NCBI RefSeq assembly: GCF_004349265.1
Contig: NZ_SMFL01000016.1
Coordinates: 62,001 to 126,000, forward strand
DNA from: Dyadobacter psychrotolerans
GTDB lineage: Bacteria > Bacteroidota > Bacteroidia > Cytophagales > Spirosomataceae
DNA length: 64,000 nt
Direction of reading: 5' to 3'
The notes below the pieces were generated by a model that was not told where the DNA came from, did not search any database, and saw only the letters and a program-made list of their open reading frames with translations. Shown piece by piece: positions 25,100 to 34,481 of this stretch. Made by a program: the position numbers and the translations under genes. Position 1 is the first letter of the stretch. Every line of letters begins with the position of its first letter.

Positions 25100-27727
25100 T
25101 TATTTCTTTGTTACCCTAATCGAAATACGACGGTTTTTAGCTCTGCCGGCCTCAGTCTCATTTGAGGCCACCGGATGCTCCTGGCCGTAACCTTCTGATT
25201 CCAGCCGGGACTTTTCTATTCCTAAATCTGTAAGTGATTTTTTAACTGAATTGGCCCTGTCCGTGGAGAGTTTCAAATTGCTTACCGGATCTCCGGTATT
25301 ATCCGTGTATCCTCCCAGTTTTACGTTAACATCCGGATACGCTTTCAAAATCTCGGCAACATTTTCGAGCTGCTCCTCCGATTCCGGTTTTAGCTTGTCA
25401 CTGCCTGTTTCAAACAATAAACGGTCAAAGTCAAACCAGGTTTCCTTGTCAGCCCTGGAATCAGATTTGATAAAATCAAGCAGAGAGGTTTCCACAGGAT
25501 TGCCGGAACCTGCAATGTTTAATTTGATTCCGTTCAGATCCAGTGTATTTGCGCTTACTATTGGAGGTGGTAAACTTATGACCTCTTCTTCAACAACCTG
25601 CACTTCGCTGACAATTTTTTCCACCGCAATATGAGGTGCAATTACCAATGAAACGATAGACATCAATTTGATCAAAATGTTCATCGAAGGACCAGACGTA
25701 TCTTTAAACGGATCGCCTACGGTATCTCCTGTCACAGCAGCTTTATGCGGTTCTGATTTTTTATAATAAGTTACACCATTAATCACTGCACCTTTTTCAA
25801 AAGACTTTTTAGCATTGTCCCAGGCTCCGCCGGCATTGTTCTGAAAAATACCCATCAAAACACCGGAAACCGTAACGCCCGCCAAGGTACCGCCCAATAC
25901 TTCAGGCCCAAAAAGGAAACCAACAATAACCGGAACCAACAATGCAATAAGCCCGGGCGCGACCATCTCGCGAATTGAGGCTTCGGTAGAAATGGCCACA
26001 CATTTATCATATTCGGGCTTAGCTGTACCTTCCATAATTCCTGGAATTTCACGAAACTGGCGGCGTACTTCTTCAACCATTTTCATAGCTGCACGTCCCA
26101 CCGCGGCAATAGCCAAAGAGGAGAAAATAAAAGGAATCATAGCTCCTACAAAAAGACCTGCCAGTACATTTGCCTTATAAATGTCAATGGAATTAATTCC
26201 TGCGACACCACAGAATGCCGCAAACAGTGCCAGTGAAGTAAGTGCAGCAGAAGCAATAGCAAACCCTTTTCCGGAAGCCGCAGTGGTATTTCCAACTGCG
26301 TCCAGAATATCTGTACGACCACGAACTTCCTCCGGCAAATGTGCCATTTCAGCTATACCACCCGCATTATCAGCAATTGGGCCAAATGCATCAATGGCAA
26401 GCTGCATGGCAGTTGTCGCCATCATACCAGCAGCAGCAATTGCTACACCGTATAAACCTGCAAATTCGTAACTGATAAAAATACCTGCTGCCAAAACCAA
26501 TGTAGGAATAACAGTCGATTCCATTCCGACAGACAGACCACCGATAATATTGGTTGCATGTCCGGTAGATGACTGATTCACGATTGACTGAACAGGTCGT
26601 TTGCCCATTGCGGTGTAATACTCTGTTACCGTTGACATAATTGCGCCAACGATAGACCCCAACAAGATTGCCCAGAAGACATCTATTGCAGTAAAATCAA
26701 CACCACGAATGGTTAGCAATCCTTCGGGCAACATCCACATTGTCAATGGATAACTCGCAATCAACACCAAAATGATTGATCCCCAGTTTCCGCGGTTCAA
26801 AGCTCCCTGCACATCACCCTGATCATTGCTGACACGAACCAATAACATACTAATGATCGATGCAATAAGTCCGATTCCGGCGATGACCATGGGCAGTAGA
26901 ATTGGAGAAATCCCTCCAAAATTATCGACACCTTCGGCAACGATTTCCCGTCCTAAAACCATTGTAGCAAGGATGGTAGCCACATAAGAACCAAATAAAT
27001 CCGCACCCATACCAGCCACGTCACCTACGTTATCACCAACGTTGTCTGCAATCGTAGCCGGGTTACGCGGATCATCTTCCGGAATTCCGGCCTCGACTTT
27101 ACCAACAAGGTCAGCACCTACGTCGGCAGCTTTGGTATAAATCCCGCCTCCCACACGTGCAAAAAGAGCGATGGATTCCGCACCCAAAGAAAACCCAGCC
27201 AATACTTCGAGTACCTTTTCCATTCCTAATCCATTTACGTCGGTGCTGTCACCAACAAAAACAGAATAAAGAATGATAAACAACCCGCCCAAACCGATAA
27301 CTGCTAAACTGGCAACACCAATTCCCATTACCGATCCTCCTGTGAAGGAAACTTCCAATGCTTTGGTAAGACTTGTCCGTGCAGCCTGCGTGGTACGAAC
27401 GTTTGATTTGGTGGCGATATTCATTCCGATATAACCGGCAAAAGCAGAAATAAACGCGCCTGCGATAAATGAAGCGCCAATGAAAACACTGGAATTTTCA
27501 ACCAGCGTTCCTGAATAACCCAATAAAATACTGACAATAATACCGAAGACGATCAGCACTCGCCATTCGGCTTTGAGAAAGGCCAGAGCGCCGTCGGCGA
27601 TGGCATCTGCAATTTCTTTCATTTCGGGGGTTCCGCTATCCTGCCGGACAACCCACCCTCTTTTAAAAAACATAACCAGCAAGCCAATGATGCCCAACGC
27701 CGGTACTAAATAGGTAATATTACTCAT
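25100..27727 (-). CDS. hppA: Membrane-bound ion-translocating pyrophosphatase fused to a C-terminal OmpA domain
   Basis: The ATG at 27727 matches the usual start of the family. The longer frame adds 22 residues. Residues 1 to about 700 are an M-PPase with some 16 membrane segments: the substrate loop GGGIYTKAADVGADLVGKVE with EDDPRNPATIADNVGDNVGD, the loop DNAGGIAEMAHLPEEVR, GNTTAASGKGFAIASAAL (Ala where K+-independent enzymes have Lys, so probably K+-dependent) and GGAWDNAKKSFEKG. After a linker, the last 110 or so residues are an OmpA-type peptidoglycan-binding domain (GGYTDNTGDPVSNLKLSTDR, ending NRRISIRVTKK). It pumps H+ or Na+ using PPi hydrolysis; ion not decided here. Confidence 0.93.
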   Translation of the reverse strand: MSNITYLVPALGIIGLLVMFFKRGWVVRQDSGTPEMKEIADAIADGALAFLKAEWRVLIVFGIIVSILLGYSGTLVENSSVFIGASFIAGAFISAFAGYIGMNIATKSNVRTTQAARTSLTKALEVSFTGGSVMGIGVASLAVIGLGGLFIILYSVFVGDSTDVNGLGMEKVLEVLAGFSLGAESIALFARVGGGIYTKAADVGADLVGKVEAGIPEDDPRNPATIADNVGDNVGDVAGMGADLFGSYVATILATMVLGREIVAEGVDNFGGISPILLPMVIAGIGLIASIISMLLVRVSNDQGDVQGALNRGNWGSIILVLIASYPLTMWMLPEGLLTIRGVDFTAIDVFWAILLGSIVGAIMSTVTEYYTAMGKRPVQSIVNQSSTGHATNIIGGLSVGMESTVIPTLVLAAGIFISYEFAGLYGVAIAAAGMMATTAMQLAIDAFGPIADNAGGIAEMAHLPEEVRGRTDILDAVGNTTAASGKGFAIASAALTSLALFAAFCGVAGINSIDIYKANVLAGLFVGAMIPFIFSSLAIAAVGRAAMKMVEEVRRQFREIPGIMEGTAKPEYDKCVAISTEASIREMVAPGLIALLVPVIVGFLFGPEVLGGTLAGVTVSGVLMGIFQNNAGGAWDNAKKSFEKGAVINGVTYYKKSEPHKAAVTGDTVGDPFKDTSGPSMNILIKLMSIVSLVIAPHIAVEKIVSEVQVVEEEVISLPPPIVSANTLDLNGIKLNIAGSGNPVETSLLDFIKSDSRADKETWFDFDRLLFETGSDKLKPESEEQLENVAEILKAYPDVNVKLGGYTDNTGDPVSNLKLSTDRANSVKKSLTDLGIEKSRLESEGYGQEHPVASNETEAGRAKNRRISIRVTKK

Positions 27728-27917
27728 GCGCGATACAGAAATTAGGTTAAGGTTGAAATTCCCGTAAATATAGAGAATGACGCCCCATAACAAAATGTCT
27801 GATCGCTTATTTTAGATCAATTCTTATGTTTTTTATAAAATTTTCATGACTTTTAATCCGCCAGCATCATACTTTTTTCTTTAACCCACTGCTTTTCAAA
27901 GCATAATACACAACCAA

Positions 27918-28853
27918 CTACCCCGCTAACTGCTGATGATAAAATCCCGATAAAAAATTATATAATTCGGGGTGTTTTTCGTGAAACTCCTGTGGGTCGC
28001 TAAAAAAATACTCACTGACAACGGCAAGAAATTCTGCATTGTTTGTGATGGCGTATGGATTGATATCCGAATGTCCGCTTCTAATATTATTCATTTCCTT
28101 TTTAATCAAATGGAGCCATGGAAGCGTAAAACCGCTTTCCGCAAGTCTTTCCGGAATGCCGTCAGCCTCTCCGTCCTCACGGTCAAGCAAATGTACAAAC
28201 TCATGGATACCGACATTTTCCTCCCCTTTTCGTCCATTGAAACCAGCCAGAAGGGAAGGCTTGGAAAGAAGCAGCGAATGATTCATGTAACGATTTCCAA
28301 CCATTCCTTCAATATTTTCGGAAGATTGGTCGGCACCTTCGATTTCAAATTGCTTGCTGAAAGACTTAGGATATATCAGTACTTCGTTCAGTTCAGGATA
28401 ATCAAAGGCCGGGAAGGCAAATGTGGGAATGATTGCACTTGAAGCAACCAGAAGACGAATTTGATCATTAATTTCCGTATCAATTCCTTCCACTTTTTTC
28501 TCGGCTAAAAATAGCTGAACCCTTCTCTCAAAAAGCGATTTTCTTCTTTTATCCAGCGTTTTATAAAACAAAACATGTTCATCCAGAATTTCCTGCCAGG
28601 CTGTTGGAAAAGAGACATTAAAAATTGCTACACGCCGGTAAGTCTTTCTAAAATAATTTCTGTTGACTGCTTCAATTATCCCGACTGTGATTAAACCAAC
28701 AAAATACAAAACAGACTGATGGCTAAAAAATGCCAGTGCCCCAAAAAAAACCATCACCGTAAGCTGGATTCCTATCGCACGCAGCCTAACCGATTTAAGC
28801 GAAGCCTGATAAAAAGCCAAAAGATCATCGGCTGAATTGATAACTTTTGTCAT
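27918..28853 (-). CDS. M90-family (MtfA-like) zinc peptidase with membrane anchor
   Basis: Residues about 25-65 hold two hydrophobic segments, unlike the soluble E. coli MtfA. The rest matches the family: ERRVQLFLAEKKVEG, SSAIIPTFAFPAFDYPELNEVLIYP, and the zinc motif HEFVH in GIHEFVHLLDREDGEADGIP, followed by AVVSEYFFSDPQEFHEKHPE. MtfA regulates sugar uptake through Mlc in E. coli; here the target is unknown. The 311-residue length is a little above the family norm because of the anchor. Confidence 0.85.
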   Translation of the reverse strand: MTKVINSADDLLAFYQASLKSVRLRAIGIQLTVMVFFGALAFFSHQSVLYFVGLITVGIIEAVNRNYFRKTYRRVAIFNVSFPTAWQEILDEHVLFYKTLDKRRKSLFERRVQLFLAEKKVEGIDTEINDQIRLLVASSAIIPTFAFPAFDYPELNEVLIYPKSFSKQFEIEGADQSSENIEGMVGNRYMNHSLLLSKPSLLAGFNGRKGEENVGIHEFVHLLDREDGEADGIPERLAESGFTLPWLHLIKKEMNNIRSGHSDINPYAITNNAEFLAVVSEYFFSDPQEFHEKHPELYNFLSGFYHQQLAG

Positions 28854-29002
28854 TGAAGAAAGTTAAACTTCATATAAGAAAACATTGAACGAACCGCGTG
28901 TCAACTCGCAGCTTTACTGAAAATTTATACATTAACCTCCGTCTTCCGCCGGGGGATTTAAACGCATCGTTGTTCCGGCCTTAGCCGAAGAACCCCTTTC
29001 GA

Positions 29003-30163
29003 TCAAACACTCCTTCGGAAACTTTTTAGCAGTAAAAACGAAATACCAAAACTAACCATACCTGCAAAAATAGCCAGCAACGTTCCTCCCAGCAGATACT
29101 GCACAATATTGACATGGATTGATTCAAGGGTAAGATCTTTTACAGAAGTAAGCTGAACGCCATTTTTATAAAATAACCCACCGAACTGATAACTCCCGAA
29201 GATGATAAAAGGAATAAATGGCGGTATGCTGACGTTTGCTGCGGTCAGGAAAAGCACTTTATTCATTTTAAAGTAAACTGAAAGCGGAATGCCTACCAAA
29301 AGCTGGAAACCCCATATTGGTAAAATTCCCATAAAAAAACCAAAGCCGATCGACGAAGCCTTGCGGATGTTGCTCTCCTGTGGTTTAAGCGCCTCCTGTT
29401 TTATGATTTGTAAAAGACCTTTGTTTCTAATGTAAAGAAAAAGCCGTATGGGTAAATACCAAAGTAAGGTCAGGATCACCAGCCAGGTGTTCAGGATGCT
29501 GATTCTGGTAAAGTCACGAAATGGCCGAAAATGCGTTACACGTTCGTTTTTATCATAAATTACTCTGATATTGACCGGCAGAATCTGCACGTTTTTCCAG
29601 GCAAGCTTAACGATTACTTCGATTTCAGTTTCAAATTTTCTGGTAAAAAGTCTGGTCTTTTTTAACGGATCAAGTGGATAAAGCCGAAATCCGGTTTGGG
29701 TATCGGGAAGAGTAAGTCCGGTTTCAAATTTGAACCAGAAGTTGGAAAATTTATTACCAAAAGAACTTTTCCCAGGCACACCTTCCTGTTCCATATTTCG
29801 TGATCCCATCAGCAGTGCACCGGGATTCTCTGCCACAGCTTCTATAAATAAAGGAATATCACCAGGCAAATGCTGACCATCTGAATCAATTGAAATCGCA
29901 TATTGATAATCAAGCCTGATCGCTTCCTTAAAACCACGTCGTAACGAAAATCCCTTTCCGCTGTTAATTTCGTTGGTCAATATGCTGATTTTTCCCTCAT
30001 AAAAGGCAAGAATATCTGCTGTCCCATCCGTTGACCCATCGTTAATAACAATCACATCAACATCCTGGGCATAAGAAAGCACACCGTCAATAACCCTTTG
30101 CAGCGTGTTTTGATTGTTGTATGTGGGAATTAGAACGCAGCAACGGATTTCTTTCAGGGTCAT
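29003..30163 (-). CDS. GT2 glycosyltransferase fused to DUF2062
   Basis: This 386-residue protein has an N-terminal glycosyltransferase family 2 domain (VLIPTYNNQNTLQRVIDGVL, DxD-type SIDSDGQHLPGD near residue 92, and MGSRNMEQEGVPGKSSFGN) that includes dolichol-phosphate-mannosyltransferase-like residues. The C-terminal third (from about 245) is a DUF2062 membrane domain (ASSIGFGFFMGILPIWGFQ with several hydrophobic segments). It should transfer a sugar at the inner membrane. It is the last gene of the leftward pigment run, but that it acts on the pigment is inference. Confidence 0.85.
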   Translation of the reverse strand: MTLKEIRCCVLIPTYNNQNTLQRVIDGVLSYAQDVDVIVINDGSTDGTADILAFYEGKISILTNEINSGKGFSLRRGFKEAIRLDYQYAISIDSDGQHLPGDIPLFIEAVAENPGALLMGSRNMEQEGVPGKSSFGNKFSNFWFKFETGLTLPDTQTGFRLYPLDPLKKTRLFTRKFETEIEVIVKLAWKNVQILPVNIRVIYDKNERVTHFRPFRDFTRISILNTWLVILTLLWYLPIRLFLYIRNKGLLQIIKQEALKPQESNIRKASSIGFGFFMGILPIWGFQLLVGIPLSVYFKMNKVLFLTAANVSIPPFIPFIIFGSYQFGGLFYKNGVQLTSVKDLTLESIHVNIVQYLLGGTLLAIFAGMVSFGISFLLLKSFRRSV

Positions 30164-30203
30164 TATCAGTCATTAACGTAGTGATGCAGTTTGCCGGTTT
30201 ATT

Positions 30204-30572
30204 TCAAAGTGTAAAATAAGACATCTGCGCTTTAAGATATACGTTTCCGCTGTGATTTGCAGATGCTATTACTTCAAGAAACTGTTCCTTATCTTCAAAT
30301 TTAATAGCTATTGTAATAACCGGAGTTTCGATTGGATTGATGACCTGTAAAAACTTACAGCTCCGCATTGTTTTCATGCCAAGTTTCCGCCTAAGATGTA
30401 TTTCGAGAACCTCTTTTACTATCTGCAGCTGCACTACACCAGGGGTAATCGGTGAACCCGGGAAATGCCCCGCAAAAACCGGGTGGGATTCGTCAATTCT
30501 GATCTCTGCTGAAATGGTTTCCGCAGTCGAGTTTAATGATAAAACCGTGTAAAGATCATTTAAAAACATCAA
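30204..30572 (-). CDS. ACP dehydratase-like hot-dog protein (ApeI-type)
   Basis: This 122-residue single hot-dog domain has the FabZ/FabA-like helix motif HPVFAGHFPGSPITPGVVQ. The Glu of FabZ's PGVxxxE is replaced (PGVVQLQ), as I recall for the ApeI group of aryl-polyene dehydratases. It would dehydrate 3-hydroxyacyl-ACP intermediates in polyene chain building. It is in the cluster's leftward run, 40 bases before the glycosyltransferase. Confidence 0.75.
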   Translation of the reverse strand: MMFLNDLYTVLSLNSTAETISAEIRIDESHPVFAGHFPGSPITPGVVQLQIVKEVLEIHLRRKLGMKTMRSCKFLQVINPIETPVITIAIKFEDKEQFLEVIASANHSGNVYLKAQMSYFTL

Positions 30573-30618
30573 TTGTTCTTTTAGGTAAATTAGCGTTCAG
30601 GTAAAACAGAAAAGCGGC

Positions 30619-31248
30619 TCACAGATTCACAAACAAGCTTTCTGCAATGGGCTGGTTAATCCTCTCATTTTGAAAACGCATGATACTTTTGTCGCCGCCT
30701 TTTTCAAAAAATGTAAGTTCCTTCAATCGTAAAGTGCTTTTTGGAAAAACCAGTGTAATTTTGGAATAGACATTTTTCAACCGCTTGCTAACCGGCAGAA
30801 GCGTAACCTGGTACAGTTCGCCGTTTTCCGCAAAACTTTGTTTGAACGCCTTGTTATCCTGAAAATCTCCGTTTACCAATCCAATCATCAGTTCCTTGAT
30901 CTGCCCTGCCATACGCCCAGCTGATCCAACATTTTTTTCCTTTCCTGCATCCTGGACACGCAATTTGTCACCGTTAATTAAAATGACATATTTAAACGGC
31001 TGCTGCTGCTCCCAGCGCATTTTGTCATTTTTTTTGTAATAAAATATACCAGATGACTTCTCCGGATCCTTTAAAACGGCCAGGTATTTTTCTTCCTTGA
31101 AATCAGCCTGAATGGTATTGGCAGCAGCAGAGGATTTTTTTAGTTCCGAAAGCACTTTCGCCGGATCGGCCACAGCCTTGTAAACCTGTGCAAAGCCTGT
31201 CTGACCAACCAGTACAAGGATTGCAAAAATCAATTTATACTTTAACAT
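30619..31248 (-). CDS. LolA-like outer-membrane lipoprotein carrier (ApeL-type)
   Basis: Starting at 31248 gives a normal signal peptide (MLKYKLIFAILVLVGQTGFA) and a 14-base overlap with the deacetylase stop. The longer frame to 31332 lacks a leader. The mature protein is LolA-like: AAANTIQADFKEEKYLAVLKDPEKSSGIFYY in two parts, DKMRWEQQQPFKYVILINGDKL and YSKITLVFPKSTLRLKELTFFEKGG. LolA-like proteins sit in aryl-polyene clusters and are thought to ferry the lipid product across the periplasm. This is probably a pigment carrier, not the housekeeping LolA. Confidence 0.85.
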   Translation of the reverse strand: MLKYKLIFAILVLVGQTGFAQVYKAVADPAKVLSELKKSSAAANTIQADFKEEKYLAVLKDPEKSSGIFYYKKNDKMRWEQQQPFKYVILINGDKLRVQDAGKEKNVGSAGRMAGQIKELMIGLVNGDFQDNKAFKQSFAENGELYQVTLLPVSKRLKNVYSKITLVFPKSTLRLKELTFFEKGGDKSIMRFQNERINQPIAESLFVNL

Positions 31249-32005
31249 AAGCGTCTTTGTTGATGATGGCAGGCAAGGGTTCGATGCCCAGTCGCCTGCT
31301 GTTGATGTGTTCAATGATATCTTCAAGCGCATGAGTGGTTACAGCCAGCCGGTCATGAAGCAAAATTATATCACTGCGTCTTAATTTTGAAATAATGTTG
31401 TCAATGAGCCGGTACTTGTTTCTGGCTTGGGTATCCATACTTCTCAAAGACCAACCTATTGAATCAAGGCCATTTTCCCTAAGCGCCTTTGGATACCGTG
31501 GGTTGGTGACGCCAAACGGCGGACGGAACAGTGTTGGCGTTTTGCCTATCGCCGCAGTAATCACCTCGTTGCAGCGCGCAAGATCATTTGTTAAACGGGC
31601 GGTTGAAAAAAAAGCAATTAATACATGATGGCTGTAAGAATGATTCGCAATAGTATGCCCCTCTTCGTCAATCCGCCGGAGCAGTTCCGGGTATTTTTCA
31701 GCTTTTTTACCAATGACAAAAAAAGTTGCTTTCACCTTTTTCTCTTTTAGAATATCCAAAATTTGCGGGGTAAATTCCGGATCCGGACCATCATCAAAGG
31801 TCAGAGCAACTGCCTTTTTTTTCCCTTTATGAATAGATGTAAAAAAATAATTCGTCTGAATCTGGTAGGAACCGTAAGCGGTTATTCCCAGATAAAGCAA
31901 GCCAAGTGCGCCCATAACAATCCACATAAAGTCGGTTTCCATGAAAATGACACTGCTTACTACAATGGTAGTGAGGGCAATAAAGGTGACGATGTTATGC
32001 TTCAA
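31235..32005 (-). CDS. Polysaccharide deacetylase (NodB-type) membrane protein
   Basis: Two N-terminal membrane segments (residues 8-45) precede a NodB homology domain with all five usual motifs: TFDDGPDPEFTP (catalytic and metal Asp), HSYSHH (metal histidines), RPPFGVTNPRY, DSIGWSLRSMD and LLHDR. It deacetylates an N- or O-acetyl group on the periplasmic side. Why such an enzyme lies in a pigment cluster is unclear. It overlaps the LolA-like gene by 14 bases and the next ketosynthase-like gene by 11, so it is in the same transcript. Confidence 0.85.
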   Translation of the reverse strand: MKHNIVTFIALTTIVVSSVIFMETDFMWIVMGALGLLYLGITAYGSYQIQTNYFFTSIHKGKKKAVALTFDDGPDPEFTPQILDILKEKKVKATFFVIGKKAEKYPELLRRIDEEGHTIANHSYSHHVLIAFFSTARLTNDLARCNEVITAAIGKTPTLFRPPFGVTNPRYPKALRENGLDSIGWSLRSMDTQARNKYRLIDNIISKLRRSDIILLHDRLAVTTHALEDIIEHINSRRLGIEPLPAIINKDAYVKV

Positions 32006-32960
32006 GAGATTGTATCAAAGTTAAGCCCAGGTTTTTACTATTTAAACAGTTACAAACCAGTATATTTTTTAAATTCTCATCCTGCCCCAACCTGTCAATG
32101 GCATAATGCATGGCGAATGCAGAAGTTGTCGGATAGATACCTGAAAACTGTAAGTAATCGACAATACGGTCAATTTCTACTTCATTATTGATAAAATAAT
32201 CTAAAATAATTCCACTGGTGCCGAGCTCAAATCCGGGAAATAAAACCATATCAAGATCCGAAGATCTGATATTTTGTTCAGTTAAAAATCTCTGAATTTC
32301 CGTTTGAATATCTTCAACCAATCCAATTGTTTCGACAGCAGAAATCCCGGCAAGCGAATTTGCCGATCTTTCCTTCGAAAGCATAAAAAATGATGCCCCT
32401 GAACTCAGCTTTCCGCTTAACGGCAAGTGAAGATCTTGCTGAATTTTATCCAGAATTTCAATATACTCATCCGCAGCTCCTACCAACACATGATCATTAT
32501 CTTCACTGAGCAGCAGCATTGAATCGATCAAAGCATGCTCAAACGAAAGCGTATTTTGCGTGTGCGTCATGTTGTAACCATGATTTCCTATGCTCAGCGA
32601 AATCTGCCCCGCAATCGTATTGTGAGTTGACTGAATAAAAGATGTTGGCGGCAACAGTCCTTCGATGGTCAGAAACGTTCCCAGGAATTTTTCTGTATCC
32701 TGCAAACAACCAAGACCGGTTCCTACCACGATCGAATCCGGCTGCGAAATTTCAGCTTCTTCCAGACAAGTTTTGGCGCAGGCCACGGACATGCGAAGAA
32801 TTTTGCTCATCCTACGAAGCAATGCTGCATCAATATAATCCTTGTAATTCGGGCTTATCAGCTCAGAGTCTTCGGTAAGTTCGTGTAAAGAAGCAGAAAA
32901 TCCGGCATTTTTAAATGTCGGTTGATGCGTGATTGAGGAAGCTGCTGAAATGTAAAACAA
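31995..32960 (-). CDS. Degenerate ketosynthase-like protein
   Basis: This 321-residue protein has the ketosynthase fold outline (SIVVGTGLGCLQDTEKFLG, PPTSFIQSTHNTIAGQISLS, QNTLSFEHALIDSMLLL) but the active-site Cys is replaced (Thr by my alignment) and both histidines are gone, since HGTGT and the K...GH motif have no counterparts. It strongly resembles the 48870-49919 protein (shared ALLRRM, KFL...TPTxFxQST, GYNxTH). It cannot condense alone, so a chain-length-factor or partner role is likely. It overlaps the deacetylase gene. Confidence 0.75.
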   Translation of the reverse strand: MFYISAASSITHQPTFKNAGFSASLHELTEDSELISPNYKDYIDAALLRRMSKILRMSVACAKTCLEEAEISQPDSIVVGTGLGCLQDTEKFLGTFLTIEGLLPPTSFIQSTHNTIAGQISLSIGNHGYNMTHTQNTLSFEHALIDSMLLLSEDNDHVLVGAADEYIEILDKIQQDLHLPLSGKLSSGASFFMLSKERSANSLAGISAVETIGLVEDIQTEIQRFLTEQNIRSSDLDMVLFPGFELGTSGIILDYFINNEVEIDRIVDYLQFSGIYPTTSAFAMHYAIDRLGQDENLKNILVCNCLNSKNLGLTLIQSLEA

Positions 32961-32975
32961 AGACTTGAAATATAA

Positions 32976-34160
32976 TTAGTTATCACTGGAGAATACGATC
33001 GAGGAGTTGTTACCCCCGAAACCAAAACTATTCGATAATACCGCCTTTACCGGTTTATTTGTCAGTAGGGAAGTTACCGGTACAAGTCCTGTTCCCTCTA
33101 TCGGATTTTGAAAATTCAGATTGGGATAAATCAGTTGATTGGTGATGGCCAGTATAGAAAATACCGACTCAATTGCTCCGGCAGCTGCGAGTGTATGCCC
33201 TGTGAAGGGTTTTGTGGAACTAAAAGGTGGGATCTGATCACCAAATACATTCTTCAAAGCAACTGACTCGGAGAGATCATTATTCTTCGTTCCGGTTCCA
33301 TGCGCATTTATATAAGAAATATTTTTTACATCGATGCCCGATAAACTGATAGCCTTTTGAATCGCCAGCGTTGCACCTTTGCCATCCGGCGACGATGCTG
33401 TTTGGTGGTACGCATCGGCAGCATTAGCCCAGCCATTCACATAACACAGCGTTTTATTGCCTGACAAAGCAATGCTCTTTTCGTTTTCCAATAAAAGAAA
33501 ACCGGCACCTTCTCCCAGATTTAACCCCGTCCGGGATTCATCAAACGGCCGGCACCACTGGTCATCATAAATCATTAAAGAGCGAAACCCATTGATGGTA
33601 AATTTCGTCAGCGCATCGGTGCCACCAACTAAAACCCTGTCCAGCTTGCCGTTGAGCAACAAACGGGCACCCAGCATGATCGCATTCACGCCGGACGAAC
33701 AAGCCGTTGAAAGTGTGTTGATGTAACCAGAGATTCCCAACTCGGCAGCAATTCGTTCAGTGGTGTTACCACTGTCATGAGACCGAAGCAGGTTGTAGTC
33801 AGGATGATCTCCGGACAAATAATCTACATAAAAATCCTCGCTCCGGTCCATTCCGCCGACAGAGGTTGCGGAGATAATGCCGGTTTTTATGGAGGCGTCC
33901 ATTCCGGTTGTTCCCAGAGCCTGCCTGGCAGCGGCCAGTCCGAGCTGGGAAGTGCGTGAAATATTCTTGTTTTTTATTTCTAAATATTCCAGTAATTCCT
34001 GGTTCGAAGCTTTTACTTCCCCAACAAGCAAACCGCGTTTTTCATCCAGATACTGAACGGGTCCAATACCGGATTTTCCTGTTTTAAGAGAAAGCAGGTT
34101 TTCCTTCACAGAAAGTCCTATGGCAGAAACAACACCAATACCTGTAATACGTACGCTCAT
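32976..34160 (-). CDS. Beta-ketoacyl-ACP synthase, catalytically complete (ApeO-like)
   Basis: The 394-residue KAS II/FabF-type enzyme keeps the full triad: Cys in NTLSTACSSGVNAIM, His in NAHGTGTKNNDLSE and His in FTGHTLAAAGAIES, plus the Lys in SSTKPFTGH. It condenses malonyl-ACP with the growing acyl chain. By order and neighbours (ACP and short ketosynthase-like protein just upstream) it resembles the chain-elongating ketosynthase of aryl-polyene clusters. 33 bases separate it from the ACP. Confidence 0.85.
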   Translation of the reverse strand: MSVRITGIGVVSAIGLSVKENLLSLKTGKSGIGPVQYLDEKRGLLVGEVKASNQELLEYLEIKNKNISRTSQLGLAAARQALGTTGMDASIKTGIISATSVGGMDRSEDFYVDYLSGDHPDYNLLRSHDSGNTTERIAAELGISGYINTLSTACSSGVNAIMLGARLLLNGKLDRVLVGGTDALTKFTINGFRSLMIYDDQWCRPFDESRTGLNLGEGAGFLLLENEKSIALSGNKTLCYVNGWANAADAYHQTASSPDGKGATLAIQKAISLSGIDVKNISYINAHGTGTKNNDLSESVALKNVFGDQIPPFSSTKPFTGHTLAAAGAIESVFSILAITNQLIYPNLNFQNPIEGTGLVPVTSLLTNKPVKAVLSNSFGFGGNNSSIVFSSDN

Positions 34161-34193
34161 TTAATCTCAAATTAGAATCCTGCCAGAACCCGC

Positions 34194-34463
34194 CTAAACC
34201 GCCTGTTCCGCTTTTCTTCTGGTGATATAGTCTGCCATGGTATTAATCGACATGAATGCTTCCTTCCCTTCCTCAGGTTTGGTTACCTGAATACCATGGA
34301 ATTTTTCAAGCAGTACAATCAGCTCCAGTGCATCAATCGAATCCAGGCCAAGACCTTCGTCGTTAAATAATAAAGCATCATCTGCGATTTCGGAAACCTG
34401 AATATCTTCCAGGTTCAGCTGTTCAATGATCTGCTTTTTAAGATCTTCTTTTAATTGATCCAT
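34194..34463 (-). CDS. Acyl carrier protein
   Basis: An 89-residue acidic carrier with four-helix ACP pattern and the phosphopantetheine Ser in GLDSIDALELIVLLEKF (DSI). It carries the growing polyene as a thioester. The second carrier of the cluster is at 38051-38317, as in aryl-polyene clusters that have two ACPs. It lies between two ketosynthase-type genes. Confidence 0.9.
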   Translation of the reverse strand: MDQLKEDLKKQIIEQLNLEDIQVSEIADDALLFNDEGLGLDSIDALELIVLLEKFHGIQVTKPEEGKEAFMSINTMADYITRRKAEQAV

Positions 34464-34481
34464 TACCGGATATTTTTATTA

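Noticed and set aside
27972..28442. 156-residue antisense frame in the MtfA-like gene
   Set aside because: It lies opposite the zinc-site coding of a recognised peptidase and has no motif of its own.
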